DNA from: Bacteroides coprosuis DSM 18011 | Lineage (GTDB): Bacteria; Bacteroidota; Bacteroidia; Bacteroidales; Bacteroidaceae | DNA length: 64,000 nt | Reading direction: 5' to 3' | Assembly: GCA_000212915.1 (NCBI GenBank) | Contig: CM001167.1 | Location: 1,604,780-1,668,779 of the forward strand | Shown: positions 29,337-39,600 of the stretch, in pieces | How the letters are laid out: each line of letters starts with the position of its first letter | Numbering within the stretch: position 1 is the first letter of the stretch | Position numbers and translations under genes: made by a program | Notes under the pieces: model-generated | Databases searched by the model: none | Told to the model about the DNA's origin: nothing | Seen by the model: the letters and a program-made list of their open reading frames with translations, nothing else

Positions 29337-31844
29337 ATGAAAATTATTAAAAGAAATCGTCAAGTAGAGGATTTTACTTACGATAAGATAAAAAGGGCCA
29401 TTGTAGCAGCTTTTCATAGTTTGCAACGATCGGTTTCTGAACACGAATTAGAGATCATTTGTGACTTAATATCTGTCAACCTTGAAGATAGTGATTATGT
29501 AGATGTGGAAACGGTACAAGATTTGGTGGAAACAGTTTTGATGAAGAGAGGTCATTACAAAGAAGCCAAAGCCTACATCTTATACCGAGATAGAAGAACG
29601 GCCTGTCGTGAAATGATTAATCAGTTTCGTCAGACTATCACAGATGATGATACCATTGAATTATTGCAGGATATCCAAAACGAATTTGGACAAAAGCAGT
29701 ACGATCTTCAGTTTTTGTATTCTAAATATCGTTCTTTTTACAAAGCAGATGGCAACCCTTTGAAGATACTCATGAAGGCAGCAGTAGAGTTAATTACTCC
29801 AGATGCTCCTAACTGGGAGTTCATAGCCTCTCGCTTATTAGCTGTCGAACTAGAAAAAGAAATTCAGCAGGCTGAAAGAGAGTTGGGACTAACTTCACTC
29901 TATAAAAAGATGAACTATCTGACTCAGCAAAATCTATATGGGAGCTATATGCTCAAAAACTATTCTCAAGCAGAGGTTGAAGAGTTGTCAAAATACATGA
30001 AGACTTCACGCAATCAGTTGCTTACCTACAGTAGTCTTCATCTTTTATCTAAACGTTATTTAATTCAGAATTATTCTCATCATTTATTAGAGCGTCCTCA
30101 AGAGATGTTTATGGGGATAGCTATGCACTTAGCTATTCCCGAAGGGGAGAAGAAAGTGTGCTGGGCTAAGCGTATTTACGATGTATTGAGTACCCTGAAA
30201 GTAACGATGGCTACGCCTACAATGAGTAATGCACGTAAACCATTGAGTCAGTTATCTAGTTGTTTTGAAGATGTAATGCCCGATAGTCTTGTAGGTATTT
30301 ATCGTACTCTAACCAACTTTGCCCAAGTTTCAAAATTTGGAGGAGGTATGGGGATTTATATAGGGAAAGTAAGAGCCGTAGGCTCCGATATAAGAGGCTT
30401 TAAAGGTGTAGCGGGAGGTATCTTAAAGTGGGTAAAACTGTGTAATGATACGGCTATAGCTGTTGATCAACTTGGAGTGAGACAAGGGTCAGTTGCTATT
30501 TACCTCGATATTTGGCATCGTGATATGCCCGAGTTTCTCCAAATAAGAACGAATAATGGAGACGATAGAATGAAAGCGCACGATGTGTTTCCAGGAATCT
30601 GCATACCCGATTATTTCTGGGAGCAGGTAAAGACAAATATGGAAGGAGATTGGTATTTGATGTGCCCACATGAGATTATGACTATGAAAGGCTATAACTT
30701 AGAAGATACCTATGGTGATGAGTGGAAACAGAAATACTTAGAATGTGTGAATGATCATCGTATCCCTAAACGCATAATACCTATTAAGGAAATGGTGCGG
30801 TTGATTATAAAATCGGCTGTAGAAACAGGTACACCTTTTATCTTTAATAGAGATTTAGTGAATAACTTGAATCCCAATAAGCACCAAGGTGTAATTTATT
30901 GCTCGAACTTATGTACTGAGATAGCACAAAACCAAAGTGCCATTCAAGATGTGCGCCGAACTGTACGTTTAGAAAATGGTGATGAAATTATAGTGGAAGA
31001 AACCAAAGCTGGAGATTTTGTGGTTTGTAACCTAGCCTCTCTTGTTCTAGGAAATATTGATGTGGAAGATTCTGAAGAGCTGCAAGGTATTATTCACACC
31101 ATTGTACGTGCTCTGGACAATGTGATCGATTTGAACTTTTATCCTATTCCTTATGCACAAATTACGAATCAGAAAATGCGTCCCATCGGACTGGGTACTA
31201 GTGGGTACCACCATCTGTTAGCGCAAAAAGGACTTCGTTGGGAGAGTGATGAGCACTTGGCTTATATGGACAAAGTCTATGAGAAAATCAATTATTATAC
31301 CATAGAGGCATCCAACCAATTGGCCAAAGAAAAGGGTGTCTATTCTTTCTTTGATAAGAGCGATTGGCAGACGGGGGATTACTTTAAGTTGCGAGGTTAT
31401 GCTTCTGAGGAGTGGAAGCATTTAGCGACAAATGTAGCCAAGAACGGGATGCGCAATGGGTATCTACTCGCTATTGCACCTACAAGTTCGACATCTATCA
31501 TAGCAGGTACTACTGCTGGAACAGATCCTGTGATGAATCGTTACTTCCTTGAAGAAAAGAAGGGAAGTATAGTGCCTCGAGTTGCTCCAGAATTGAGCGA
31601 TTCAACTTTCTGGCTTTATAAAACAGCCCATCAGATAGATCAAAGTTGGGTAATTGATGCAGCAGGAGTAAGACAAAGACATTTGGACCAATCACAATCT
31701 GTTAACCTATACATAACCCAAGAATTCACCTTCCGCAAACTGCTCAACCTCTATCTTCGAGCTTGGGAAAAAGGGGTAAAGACTTTGTATTATGTAAGAA
31801 GTCAGTCCCTAGAAGTAGAAGAATGTGAGACTTGCTCTGCTTAA
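29337..31844 (+). CDS. nrdA: Class I ribonucleoside-diphosphate reductase, large subunit
   Basis: Residues 1-90 (from MKIIKRNRQVEDF) are an ATP-cone regulatory domain. The ten-stranded barrel domain follows, with SSCFEDV (active-site Cys), the YCSNLCTEIAQNQ loop giving the N-x-C-x-E catalytic motif, and PTSSTSIIAGTTAGTDP. The C-terminal tail ends in CETCSA, the redox-active Cys pair. It reduces NDPs to dNDPs with NrdB. The frame is open upstream to 29220, but that part is riboswitch RNA, so the start is 29337 or the in-frame ATG at 29316. nrdB follows after 52 bp. Transcription is predicted to fall when B12 is available. Confidence 0.93.
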   Translation: MKIIKRNRQVEDFTYDKIKRAIVAAFHSLQRSVSEHELEIICDLISVNLEDSDYVDVETVQDLVETVLMKRGHYKEAKAYILYRDRRTACREMINQFRQTITDDDTIELLQDIQNEFGQKQYDLQFLYSKYRSFYKADGNPLKILMKAAVELITPDAPNWEFIASRLLAVELEKEIQQAERELGLTSLYKKMNYLTQQNLYGSYMLKNYSQAEVEELSKYMKTSRNQLLTYSSLHLLSKRYLIQNYSHHLLERPQEMFMGIAMHLAIPEGEKKVCWAKRIYDVLSTLKVTMATPTMSNARKPLSQLSSCFEDVMPDSLVGIYRTLTNFAQVSKFGGGMGIYIGKVRAVGSDIRGFKGVAGGILKWVKLCNDTAIAVDQLGVRQGSVAIYLDIWHRDMPEFLQIRTNNGDDRMKAHDVFPGICIPDYFWEQVKTNMEGDWYLMCPHEIMTMKGYNLEDTYGDEWKQKYLECVNDHRIPKRIIPIKEMVRLIIKSAVETGTPFIFNRDLVNNLNPNKHQGVIYCSNLCTEIAQNQSAIQDVRRTVRLENGDEIIVEETKAGDFVVCNLASLVLGNIDVEDSEELQGIIHTIVRALDNVIDLNFYPIPYAQITNQKMRPIGLGTSGYHHLLAQKGLRWESDEHLAYMDKVYEKINYYTIEASNQLAKEKGVYSFFDKSDWQTGDYFKLRGYASEEWKHLATNVAKNGMRNGYLLAIAPTSSTSIIAGTTAGTDPVMNRYFLEEKKGSIVPRVAPELSDSTFWLYKTAHQIDQSWVIDAAGVRQRHLDQSQSVNLYITQEFTFRKLLNLYLRAWEKGVKTLYYVRSQSLEVEECETCSA

Positions 31845-31896
31845 AGTCTATATAATAAGGTGTAAATAATGATAAAAATTAAGATATACTATAACA

Positions 31897-32940
31897 ATGA
31901 CTAAACTGAAGAAGAAAGCCTTGTTTAATGAACATGGTGATATAGACGTCAATAAACGTAGAATGATCAATGGGAATACGACCAATATGAATGATTTCAA
32001 TAATATGAAATATGGTTGGGTTTCCAATTGGTACCGTCAGGCGATGAATAACTTTTGGATACCTGAGGAAATCAATATGAGTCAGGATGTAAAAGATTAC
32101 CGCAATCTTTCTGGAGCCGAGAAGAGAGCTTATGATAGAACACTTTCTTTTTTGATATTCCTAGATAGTATTCAGACAGCCAACTTGCCTTATGTAGGAG
32201 AGTATGTAACTGCCAATGAAGTGAATCTTTGTTTAACAATACAGGCTTTTCAAGAAGCTGTTCACTCTCAATCATATAGTTATATGCTCGATTCTATTTG
32301 TTCGCCCGAGGAGCGTGAACGTATTTTGTATCAGTGGAGAAACGATGAACATCTATTAAAAAGAAATAAATTTATAGGTGATATTTATAATGAGTTTCAA
32401 CTCAATAAAAGTACACATCAGCTTTTAAAAACGATGGTAGCCAACTATATATTAGAAGGTATTTATTTCTATTCAGGCTTTATGTTTTTTTATAATCTGG
32501 GAAGAAATGGTAAAATGCCTGGTTCTGTACAAGAAATACGCTACATCAATCGGGATGAAAATACTCACCTCTGGCTGTTTCAGTCTATCATACTTGAACT
32601 AAGAAAAGAAGAACCACAGCTCTTTACAGTTGAGGCTATTGCAGAGTTTAGAGCGATGATAAAAGAGGGAGCTGAACAAGAAATGGCATGGGGAGAATAT
32701 GTTATTGAAGAAGAAATAGAAGGATTGACTCAAGAGATGGTCTCCGACTATATAAAATACCTTGCCAACCTAAGATGTGAAAACTTAGGGTTTGAAATTC
32801 TATATCCAGGATATGAAGATGAGCCGGCTAGTATGTCGTGGGTAGCACAATATAGCAATGCCAATATGATTAAGACCGATTTTTTTGAAGCTAAACCCAG
32901 TGCTTATGCAAAATCGACCTCTATAATAGATGATCTTTAA
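31897..32940 (+). CDS. nrdB: Class I ribonucleoside-diphosphate reductase, small subunit
   Basis: A 347-residue ferritin-like protein with all di-iron and radical residues of a classical NrdB. These are the first Asp in FLDSIQTANL, the E-x2-H of QEAVHSQSY with the radical Tyr seven residues after the Glu, Glu in YILEGIYFYSGFMFF, and E-x2-H in RDENTHLWLF. It generates the tyrosyl radical used by NrdA. It is the second gene of the riboswitch-controlled operon and is followed by a strong terminator. No nrdR or thioredoxin gene adjoins. Confidence 0.95.
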   Translation: MTKLKKKALFNEHGDIDVNKRRMINGNTTNMNDFNNMKYGWVSNWYRQAMNNFWIPEEINMSQDVKDYRNLSGAEKRAYDRTLSFLIFLDSIQTANLPYVGEYVTANEVNLCLTIQAFQEAVHSQSYSYMLDSICSPEERERILYQWRNDEHLLKRNKFIGDIYNEFQLNKSTHQLLKTMVANYILEGIYFYSGFMFFYNLGRNGKMPGSVQEIRYINRDENTHLWLFQSIILELRKEEPQLFTVEAIAEFRAMIKEGAEQEMAWGEYVIEEEIEGLTQEMVSDYIKYLANLRCENLGFEILYPGYEDEPASMSWVAQYSNANMIKTDFFEAKPSAYAKSTSIIDDL

Positions 32941-32966
32941 TCATTATCTTTTTCAAGATTTTTGAA

Positions 32967-33005
32967 AAGGACCTGCTGGATTCGTCTATGGCAGGTCCTT
33001 TTTTT
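32967..33005 (+). terminator. Terminator of nrdAB
   Basis: AAGGACCTGC (32967-32976) and GCAGGTCCTT (32991-33000) make a 10-bp stem followed by a T-run, 27 nt after nrdB. Confidence 0.92.
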
Positions 33006-33086
33006 GTCTCATTTAGATTTGAATAATTATGCTAATCTGAATGTATAAGAATACTCCATTTATTCTATTTGAGAGATACAAAAAAT

Positions 33087-33160
33087 ATGATACCGACAAA
33101 GTATCATCATGTCGGTGTCATGTTGATGTTTTGACCCTGATCAAAGCCTCTCTTGTCCCA
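33087..33160 (+). repeat. Dispersed palindromic intergenic repeat, copy 2
   Basis: ATGATACCGACA (33087-33098) and TGTCGGTGTCAT (33110-33121) form an imperfect palindrome, followed by GTTGATGTTTTGACCCTGAT. It aligns with copy 1 (17253) and the reverse strand of copy 3 (53097-53176). A 95-codon ORF running through it (33041-33328) is not believed to be a gene. Confidence 0.6.
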
Positions 33161-33333
33161 GATCTTTATCCTCTATTAATTCGGTGTGTATCTTTATTCA
33201 GTTTGGGTATAATCGTAAAAAGTATTTTCTATTCTTTTTTATTAAAAAGGAGTTTTGCTTTGAGTAATATTGAGAACCCCAAATTGGGTAAATTTTTCTT
33301 ATACTCTTTCTTCAAAGAACAGATATAAATTCC

Positions 33334-33341
33334 TACTTTTG
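33334..33341 (+). promoter_or_regulatory. Probable galE -7 box
   Basis: TACTTTTG fits TAnnTTTG and ends 24 bp before the galE ATG. The -33 region is weak (TTC about 20 bp upstream). Confidence 0.45.
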
Positions 33342-33365
33342 TAACTCATTAAAAGAAAAGAAATC

Positions 33366-34400
33366 ATGAAAAAACGAATTCTTGTTACAGGTGGTACAGG
33401 CTATATTGGATCACATACAGTAGTTGAACTACAAAATAGAGGATATGAAGTAATTATTATAGACAACTTATCAAACTCTAGTGCAGATGTTGTAGATAAT
33501 ATAGAAAAAGTGTCAGGTATTCGTCCCGAATTTGTTGAATTAGACTGTTTGGACTATGCAGGGCTTGATAAACTATTTACTAAGTATAAAGGAATTCAAG
33601 CTATCATTCACTTCGCTGCAAGTAAAGCCGTAGGTGAGTCTGTAGAAAAACCCTTACTTTATTATCGCAATAATCTGGGCTCTCTTATCAATCTATTAGA
33701 TTTAATGCCTAAACACGGAGTAGAAGGAATTGTATTCTCTTCATCTTGTACTGTGTATGGTCAGCCAGACGAATTGCCCGTAACAGAGAAAGCTCCAATT
33801 AAAAAAGCAGAATCTCCTTATGGTAATACAAAGCAAATTAATGAAGAAATTATTCATGATACTGTAGCATCTGGTGCACCTATCAACGCTATTCTTTTGC
33901 GTTATTTCAACCCCATAGGAGCACATCCAACAGCATTACTAGGAGAACTTCCAAGTGGGGTTCCACAAAATTTAGTGCCTTATCTTACTCAAACTGCGAT
34001 AGGTATTCGTAAAGAATTAAGTGTATTTGGTGATGATTATGACACTCCTGATGGCTCATGCATCAGAGATTTCATCAATGTTGTTGATTTAGCAAAAGCT
34101 CATGTGGTAGCTATTAATAGAATCTTAGATAAAAAGCAGAAAGATAAAGTGGAGATTTTTAATATAGGAACTGGTCGTGGACTATCTGTATTAGAATTAA
34201 TCCAAGCTTTTGAAAAAGCTACAGGAGTGAAACTTAATTATAAAATTGTAGGTCGTAGAGTAGGAGATATCGAAAAAGTTTGGGCAAATCCAGATTTTGC
34301 CAATAATGAACTTGGTTGGAAAGCAGGAACTAGTATTGAAGATACACTTCTATCTGCTTGGAACTGGCAACTCAAATTAAGAGAAAGAGGAATTCAATAA
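33366..34400 (+). CDS. galE: UDP-glucose 4-epimerase
   Basis: A 344-residue short-chain dehydrogenase of the extended type. The NAD loop GGTGYIGSHT is at the N-terminus, the catalytic Ser/Thr in SSSCTVYG, and the catalytic YxxxK in SPYGNTKQ. RYFNPIGAHPTALLGE and SCIRDFINVVDLAKAH are typical GalE segments. It interconverts UDP-glucose and UDP-galactose for the Leleir pathway and glycan synthesis. It appears monocistronic, with its own promoter and a terminator about 180 bp downstream. Length matches the family. Confidence 0.95.
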   Translation: MKKRILVTGGTGYIGSHTVVELQNRGYEVIIIDNLSNSSADVVDNIEKVSGIRPEFVELDCLDYAGLDKLFTKYKGIQAIIHFAASKAVGESVEKPLLYYRNNLGSLINLLDLMPKHGVEGIVFSSSCTVYGQPDELPVTEKAPIKKAESPYGNTKQINEEIIHDTVASGAPINAILLRYFNPIGAHPTALLGELPSGVPQNLVPYLTQTAIGIRKELSVFGDDYDTPDGSCIRDFINVVDLAKAHVVAINRILDKKQKDKVEIFNIGTGRGLSVLELIQAFEKATGVKLNYKIVGRRVGDIEKVWANPDFANNELGWKAGTSIEDTLLSAWNWQLKLRERGIQ

Positions 34401-34581
34401 TATACCCAATAAATTATTTATTATTGGTGAACAATATTTATATATGGATGTTATATCATTGTAAGTCAATCTTAAAACTACGTATAATAGATGTGAATGT
34501 ATAAACGTAGTTATTGTGCTAAAGCACAGAGGACTTGACTTTATAGTAGTTTTGTCGTGTTTTATTTTGTGTTTGTGTTGG

Positions 34582-34619
34582 GTAGTACTACGATGAGAAT
34601 CGTGGTACTACTTTTTTTT
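34582..34619 (+). terminator. Strong terminator downstream of galE
   Basis: GTAGTACTACGAT (34582-34594), a GAGA loop and ATCGTGGTACTAC form a 13-bp stem followed by eight T. It lies 180 bp after galE, and a smaller hairpin GTGCTAAAGCAC precedes it near 34517. The interval could be a galE 3' UTR or a separate short RNA. Confidence 0.85.
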
Positions 34620-34691
34620 GTTTTAAGTCATAAATGTTAATAAATTAATAATAATGTATTATATTGCTTAAATATATAAAACCTTATTATT

Positions 34692-35366
34692 ATGAAAGAA
34701 AGAATTACTCTTTTAGTACTACTCCTAACTTTAGTGAATATCCCTTCTTTTTCACAGCTTGATAAATCTGTTCGCTTTGGTTTACATGGTGGAGTAACTG
34801 TTTCAGATTTTTCAGGAACAGATGTTTCACAAAATATAGCAAAACCGGGCTATATGATTGGTATGGAATTTGATATCGCTCTACCTTCCAATTTTTTTGT
34901 GAATACTGGTTTAGATGTACATCTAAAGGGTGCAAAATTAAAGGACAAAGTAATGATTGAAACAACTAAAAAAGTTCTTGGAGGAGATGTTAAGTATAAT
35001 GCATACTACCTTCAATTGCCTTTACACCTAGGCTACAATATAAGAATAAGTGATTGTTTGAATTTAAAACTAAGTGCAGGTCCTTACTTAGCGATGGGTA
35101 TTGGTGGAAAATACAAAAACACAATAACCTATTCGGTGATTAGTAATGAAAAAGAATATGTGTATGAAGATTCATCTAGAGAGAAAACATTTGGTGATTC
35201 GAGAGATCAATTGAGAAAATTTGATGCTGGTTTGGGTTGTAAAGCAGCCTTAGATAGCCATCATTTTAATTTCTTTATGGGATACGATAAAGGATTAACA
35301 AATCCTAATCGATATGCTAATATAAAGAATAGTAGCTTTTATGCTGGATTAGGTTATAAATTCTAA
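34692..35366 (+). CDS. Outer-membrane beta-barrel protein (PorT-like family)
   Basis: A 224-residue protein with a signal peptide ending near PSFSQ (residue 22). Alternating strands follow, with motifs RFGLHGGVTVSDF, FFVNTGLDVHLKG, YLQLPLHLGYNIR, LKLSAGPYLAMGIGG and FYAGLGYKF at the C-terminus. The terminal aromatic and the FxxGLxxxxKG pattern are typical of the small outer-membrane barrel (PorT/OmpW-like) families of Bacteroidetes. The function is unknown. A paralogue follows at 35531. The two are separated by a terminator, so they are separate transcripts. Confidence 0.8.
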   Translation: MKERITLLVLLLTLVNIPSFSQLDKSVRFGLHGGVTVSDFSGTDVSQNIAKPGYMIGMEFDIALPSNFFVNTGLDVHLKGAKLKDKVMIETTKKVLGGDVKYNAYYLQLPLHLGYNIRISDCLNLKLSAGPYLAMGIGGKYKNTITYSVISNEKEYVYEDSSREKTFGDSRDQLRKFDAGLGCKAALDSHHFNFFMGYDKGLTNPNRYANIKNSSFYAGLGYKF

Positions 35367-35388
35367 TAAATCAAGAGATACACAAATG

Positions 35389-35415
35389 AAGAGGAAGCAG
35401 TGCTTCCTCTTTTTA
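35389..35415 (+). terminator. Terminator after first barrel gene
   Basis: AAGAGGAAGC and GCTTCCTCTT form a 10-bp stem with a 3-nt loop, followed by TTT. Confidence 0.88.
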
Positions 35416-35530
35416 GTTGAAATATTTGTTGGAGAATTTGAACGTTTTACGTTCTATCTTGTTAAAGAATACGAAGCGTAGTTAATACTAATTATTAACT
35501 AAAGCTTAAAAAGAGATTACATATTTAAAA

Positions 35531-36169
35531 ATGAATATTATGAGAAAGTTTATCGCAGTTTTATTTACAGCATTAATGTTTATATCAGTTAGTCCTGTTA
35601 AGGCTCAGTATGTGGATGATCCGCTGCATTGGAATATCCATGCAGGTATGAACCTTTCTAATTATTTAGGAACACCTTCAGGCGTTGATGCTTCTATTAA
35701 GCCAGGTGCTTATTTTGGTGTTGGAGCAGAGTATTTGATTTCACCGAACTTCTTTGTGGAAGCAGGTTTGGATATTTCTTTAAAAGGGTCTTCAGTTAAG
35801 CTTGATATTCCCTTTGATGAAATCAAGACAAGAACTAAAACAAAATTTAATCCTGTGTATTTACAAATTCCAATTCATGCAGGGTATAAATTCTATTTAC
35901 CCAATAATATGAAATTAAACTTGAGTGCTGGTCCATACCTTGCTTATGGTTTAGGTGGTAAAGCAAAAGTTGCAGGTGAGAAAATTTCTATTTTCGGTTC
36001 AGATGATATGGACTTTAAACGCTTTGACTTTGGTCTAGGATTTAAAGCAGGTCTTGACATTGATGTATTTACTATCAATTTAGGATATGATTACGGTTTT
36101 ATTAAAATGGACGACCTACTTGAAGCTCATAATGGAAACTTATTTATGGGTGTTGGAATGAAATTTTAA
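35531..36169 (+). CDS. Outer-membrane beta-barrel protein, paralogue of preceding gene
   Basis: A 212-residue protein with a signal peptide ending at VKAQ. The start is 35531 or the in-frame ATG at 35540 (MRKFIAVLF). Its strands parallel those of the gene at 34692: WNIHAGMNLSNY, FFVEAGLDISLKG, YLQIPIHAGYKF, MKLNLSAGPYLAYGLGG and LFMGVGMKF. The two therefore arose by tandem duplication, or belong to a two-member barrel family. The ligand is unknown. It has its own downstream terminator. Confidence 0.8.
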   Translation: MNIMRKFIAVLFTALMFISVSPVKAQYVDDPLHWNIHAGMNLSNYLGTPSGVDASIKPGAYFGVGAEYLISPNFFVEAGLDISLKGSSVKLDIPFDEIKTRTKTKFNPVYLQIPIHAGYKFYLPNNMKLNLSAGPYLAYGLGGKAKVAGEKISIFGSDDMDFKRFDFGLGFKAGLDIDVFTINLGYDYGFIKMDDLLEAHNGNLFMGVGMKF

Positions 36170-36192
36170 AAATTAGAAATAAATCAAATGGG

Positions 36193-36220
36193 AAGGCGAG
36201 TAAATTACTCGCCTTTTTTA
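36193..36220 (+). terminator. Terminator after second barrel gene
   Basis: AAGGCGAGT and ACTCGCCTT form a perfect stem followed by a T-run. Confidence 0.9.
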
Positions 36221-36634
36221 TTGCCTTTCTAAAAAAACACCAAACTTTCAAATGAAAGTATATTGATTTATATTATGACATATAGTACTCTCATGCTCTT
36301 CAATAGAAATACATATTGCTTAATAAACGACTAAAATCTAACTTTTAGACATTAAAGCTTTCTTTACATACATTATGTAATAGGCTTAATAATAAACCTT
36401 TATATCTATTACTTTGTTAATATAATCAAACATTGCAAAATAGATATAATGAAATATATACAATTCTAAATTTGTAAGGAATAAATATATATTATATAAT
36501 AAGACTGAAATTTATGATTATGTAAGTAAAATTGACTTTGGAATATGTTTGAACTATGCATCATTCGAAAGTTTGAAAATTAATATAGTAATATTAGATA
36601 ACCATGTTGGATAACTAACAGATTTGTTAATCTT
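36221..36634. other. Long leader region upstream of the second SusC/SusD pair
   Basis: About 410 bp without an ORF. It is AT-rich with several small inverted motifs (for example TACATACATTATGTA near 36368). No regulator gene, sigma/anti-sigma pair or known riboswitch is visible. It presumably contains the promoter of the SusC/SusD pair. Confidence 0.4.
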
Positions 36635-39600
36635 ATGAAAAGAAAAATGTATTTAAGGACGCTAGCTCTTATGACCTTATTTGGGGTAGGGGCAGTAAAT
36701 GTGTATGCCGATTCAAGTGCATCTATAAAAGTAGATGGAATAGAATCGATGCAGCAACAAAAGAAAGTTATAAAGGGTATTGTTAAAGATAATGCAGGAG
36801 ACCCTTTAATAGGTGTTAATGTTTATAATAGAAGCTCCGGAGTTGGTACAATTACCAATATCGATGGAGAGTTTAATTTAGAAGTTAAAGCTGGTGATGA
36901 GGTAGAACTATCATATATCGGCTATACTCCTCAGAAAATAAAAATAACTACTTCAACTACTAACATTAATATAACATTAGTAGAAGATACCGAAGTATTG
37001 GATGAAGTGGTAGTAACAGCTTTGGGGATAAAAAGATCTCAAAAAGCTTTGAGCTACAATGTGCAAGAAGTTAAAGGAGAAGAATTACTAGGAGTGAAAG
37101 ACGTTAACTTTGTTAACTCTCTTTCAGGAAAAATTGCAGGTGTAAATATCAATTCCTCATCAGCAGGTATGGGTGGTGCTACTCGTGTTGTCATGCGTGG
37201 TACAAAATCATTAACTAAGGATAATAATGCACTTTATGTAATTGATGGTGTGCCTATCTTTAACGCTAATGGAGGAGGTTTGAGCCAAAATAATGAGTAT
37301 GCAGATCAACCAAGAGGTGAAGGTATTTCAGACTTAAATCCAGAAGATATTGAAAGTATGTCTGTATTGACTGGTCCTTCTGCAGCAGCTCTATATGGTT
37401 CAAGTGCAGCTAACGGTGTAATTATTATTACGACAAAAAAAGGTGTAGCTGGTAAACCAAAAATTACCATAACAAACCAAACTATGTTTTCAAATCCGCT
37501 AACTAAACCTAAGTTACAATCAACCTATGGTGCTGGTTTGGATGTAGAAAGTGGAAAGAAACTTTATAGAAGCTGGGGAGATAAAACCACTGCGGGTTCA
37601 TTTAAACCTTCTGATTTTTTCGATACAGGTGTAACTGCACAAACATCAGCAAGTTTATCTGTGGGCAGTGAAAAAAATCAAACTTACTTATCATTAGGTT
37701 CAGCTAACTCTAGTGGTATTATTCCTAAAAGCTCCTATGATAAATATAATATTACAGTGCGTAATACTACTAAGTTCTTGGATGACAAGATGACTTTAGA
37801 TTTTGGATTAAGCTATATCAAACAAAAAGATAAAAACTTAATTGCTCAAGGAAAATATGGTAATCCTCTAACTACAATCTATACTTATCCTCGTGGAGAA
37901 AATTTCGGTCTTTTAAACGATTATGAAAAGTTTGATCAACTAAAAGGTTATGATGTTCAGCGTTGGGAAGAATATGGTTGGGGAGACGAAGGTTTAGAAA
38001 TGCAAAACCCATATTGGGTATTAAATCGTAATCCTAAGACCAATAAGAAAGATAGATATATGATGAACGTCAATTTATCTTATGATGTATTAGATTGGTT
38101 GAATTTATCGGGACGTATGCGTTTGGATAATTCAAATAATAAAATGCAAAATAAATATTACGCTTCTACTCGTAGAACATTTTCTCCAGAAAATGGACGA
38201 TATAGAATGATAAAAGAAGAGTATAAGCAGTATTATGCCGACTTCTTGGTTAATATTAATAAGCACTGGGGTGAAGAATGGAGTCTATCTTCCAACATTG
38301 GTACCAGCTTTTCTGATATTAGGTCTGAAGGTATTGGAGCAGATGGTGAGTTGTTAATTCCAAACTTCTTTGCTCTTACGAATATTAATAAGGATTATGG
38401 AAAAACTGAGTTTATAGAACAAGGTTGGCACGAACAAACTCAATCTATCTTTGCTAACGTAGAATTAGGTTGGAGAAGTATGTTGTACTTAACAGTAACA
38501 GGCCGTAATGATTGGGCTTCAGCTCTTGCTAATACGTCTAAGAAATCATTCTTCTATCCTTCAGTTGGACTTTCTGCTATTCTTTCAGAAATGTTTACGC
38601 TACCAGAAGCAGTTTCTTATTTGCAAGTAAGAGGTTCATTTGCATCTGTTGGTTCTCCTATTCCTAGAAGCTTATCTATCCCAACTTATAAGTGGGATGC
38701 ACAAGGTAACTCTTGGGAAACAAATTCATATATGCCAATTGATGATCTAAAACCAGAACGTACCGATTCTTGGGAACTTGGTTTGAGCTCTAAATTCTGG
38801 GGTAATAGATTGACATTTGATTTCACATGGTATAGATCAAATACAAAAAATCAGACTTTCCAAATTCCTATTTCTCCATCATCTGGTTATACTTCAATGT
38901 TTATTCAAACAGGTAATGTTCGTAACCAAGGAGTTGAAATGGCTTTGGGTACAAATAACACTTGGGGAAATTTCTCTTGGAACTCTAATTTAACAGCTAG
39001 CTTCAATAGTAATAAAATTACTAAATTAATAGAAGATGGTGAGTTTAAAGATCCTCAAGGTAATGCTATTAATTTTGAGCAAATGTCTCAAGATGGTATA
39101 GGTTCTTCTGAGTTTATTTTGAAAAAAGGTGGCTCAATGGGAGACTTATATACTAAAAACCAATTTGACAGAGATGACTTTGGCAATATAAAATTGACCG
39201 CTGAAGGTTCTCCACAAACTAAGAATGAGTTTGTAAAGGAAGGTTCTGTTTTACCAAAATGGAACTTAGGTTTCAGAAATGATTTCCGTTATAAAGATAT
39301 TACTTTGGGAGTAATGCTTTCTGCTAGATTGGGAGGTATTGTTCTTTCACCTACTGAAGCAATCTTAGATGGTTTTGGTGTATCAAAACGTTCTGCTGAA
39401 GCTCGTGATAAAGGAGGTATACCTAATGGAACTTCTCATATTGATCCTGAAAAATATTATAAAACAATAGGACAGACAGGTGGTGTCTTGGGTGAGTATG
39501 TTTATAGTGCTAGTAATGTGCGCTTACAAGAATTGTCTTTGGGATATTATTTACCAAATAAATGGTTCAATGATATAGCGAAGGTGCATGTGGCATTTAT

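Noticed and set aside
33041-33328. 95-codon ORF after nrdAB
   Set aside because: It runs through the dispersed palindromic repeat and has no ordered composition or plausible domain.
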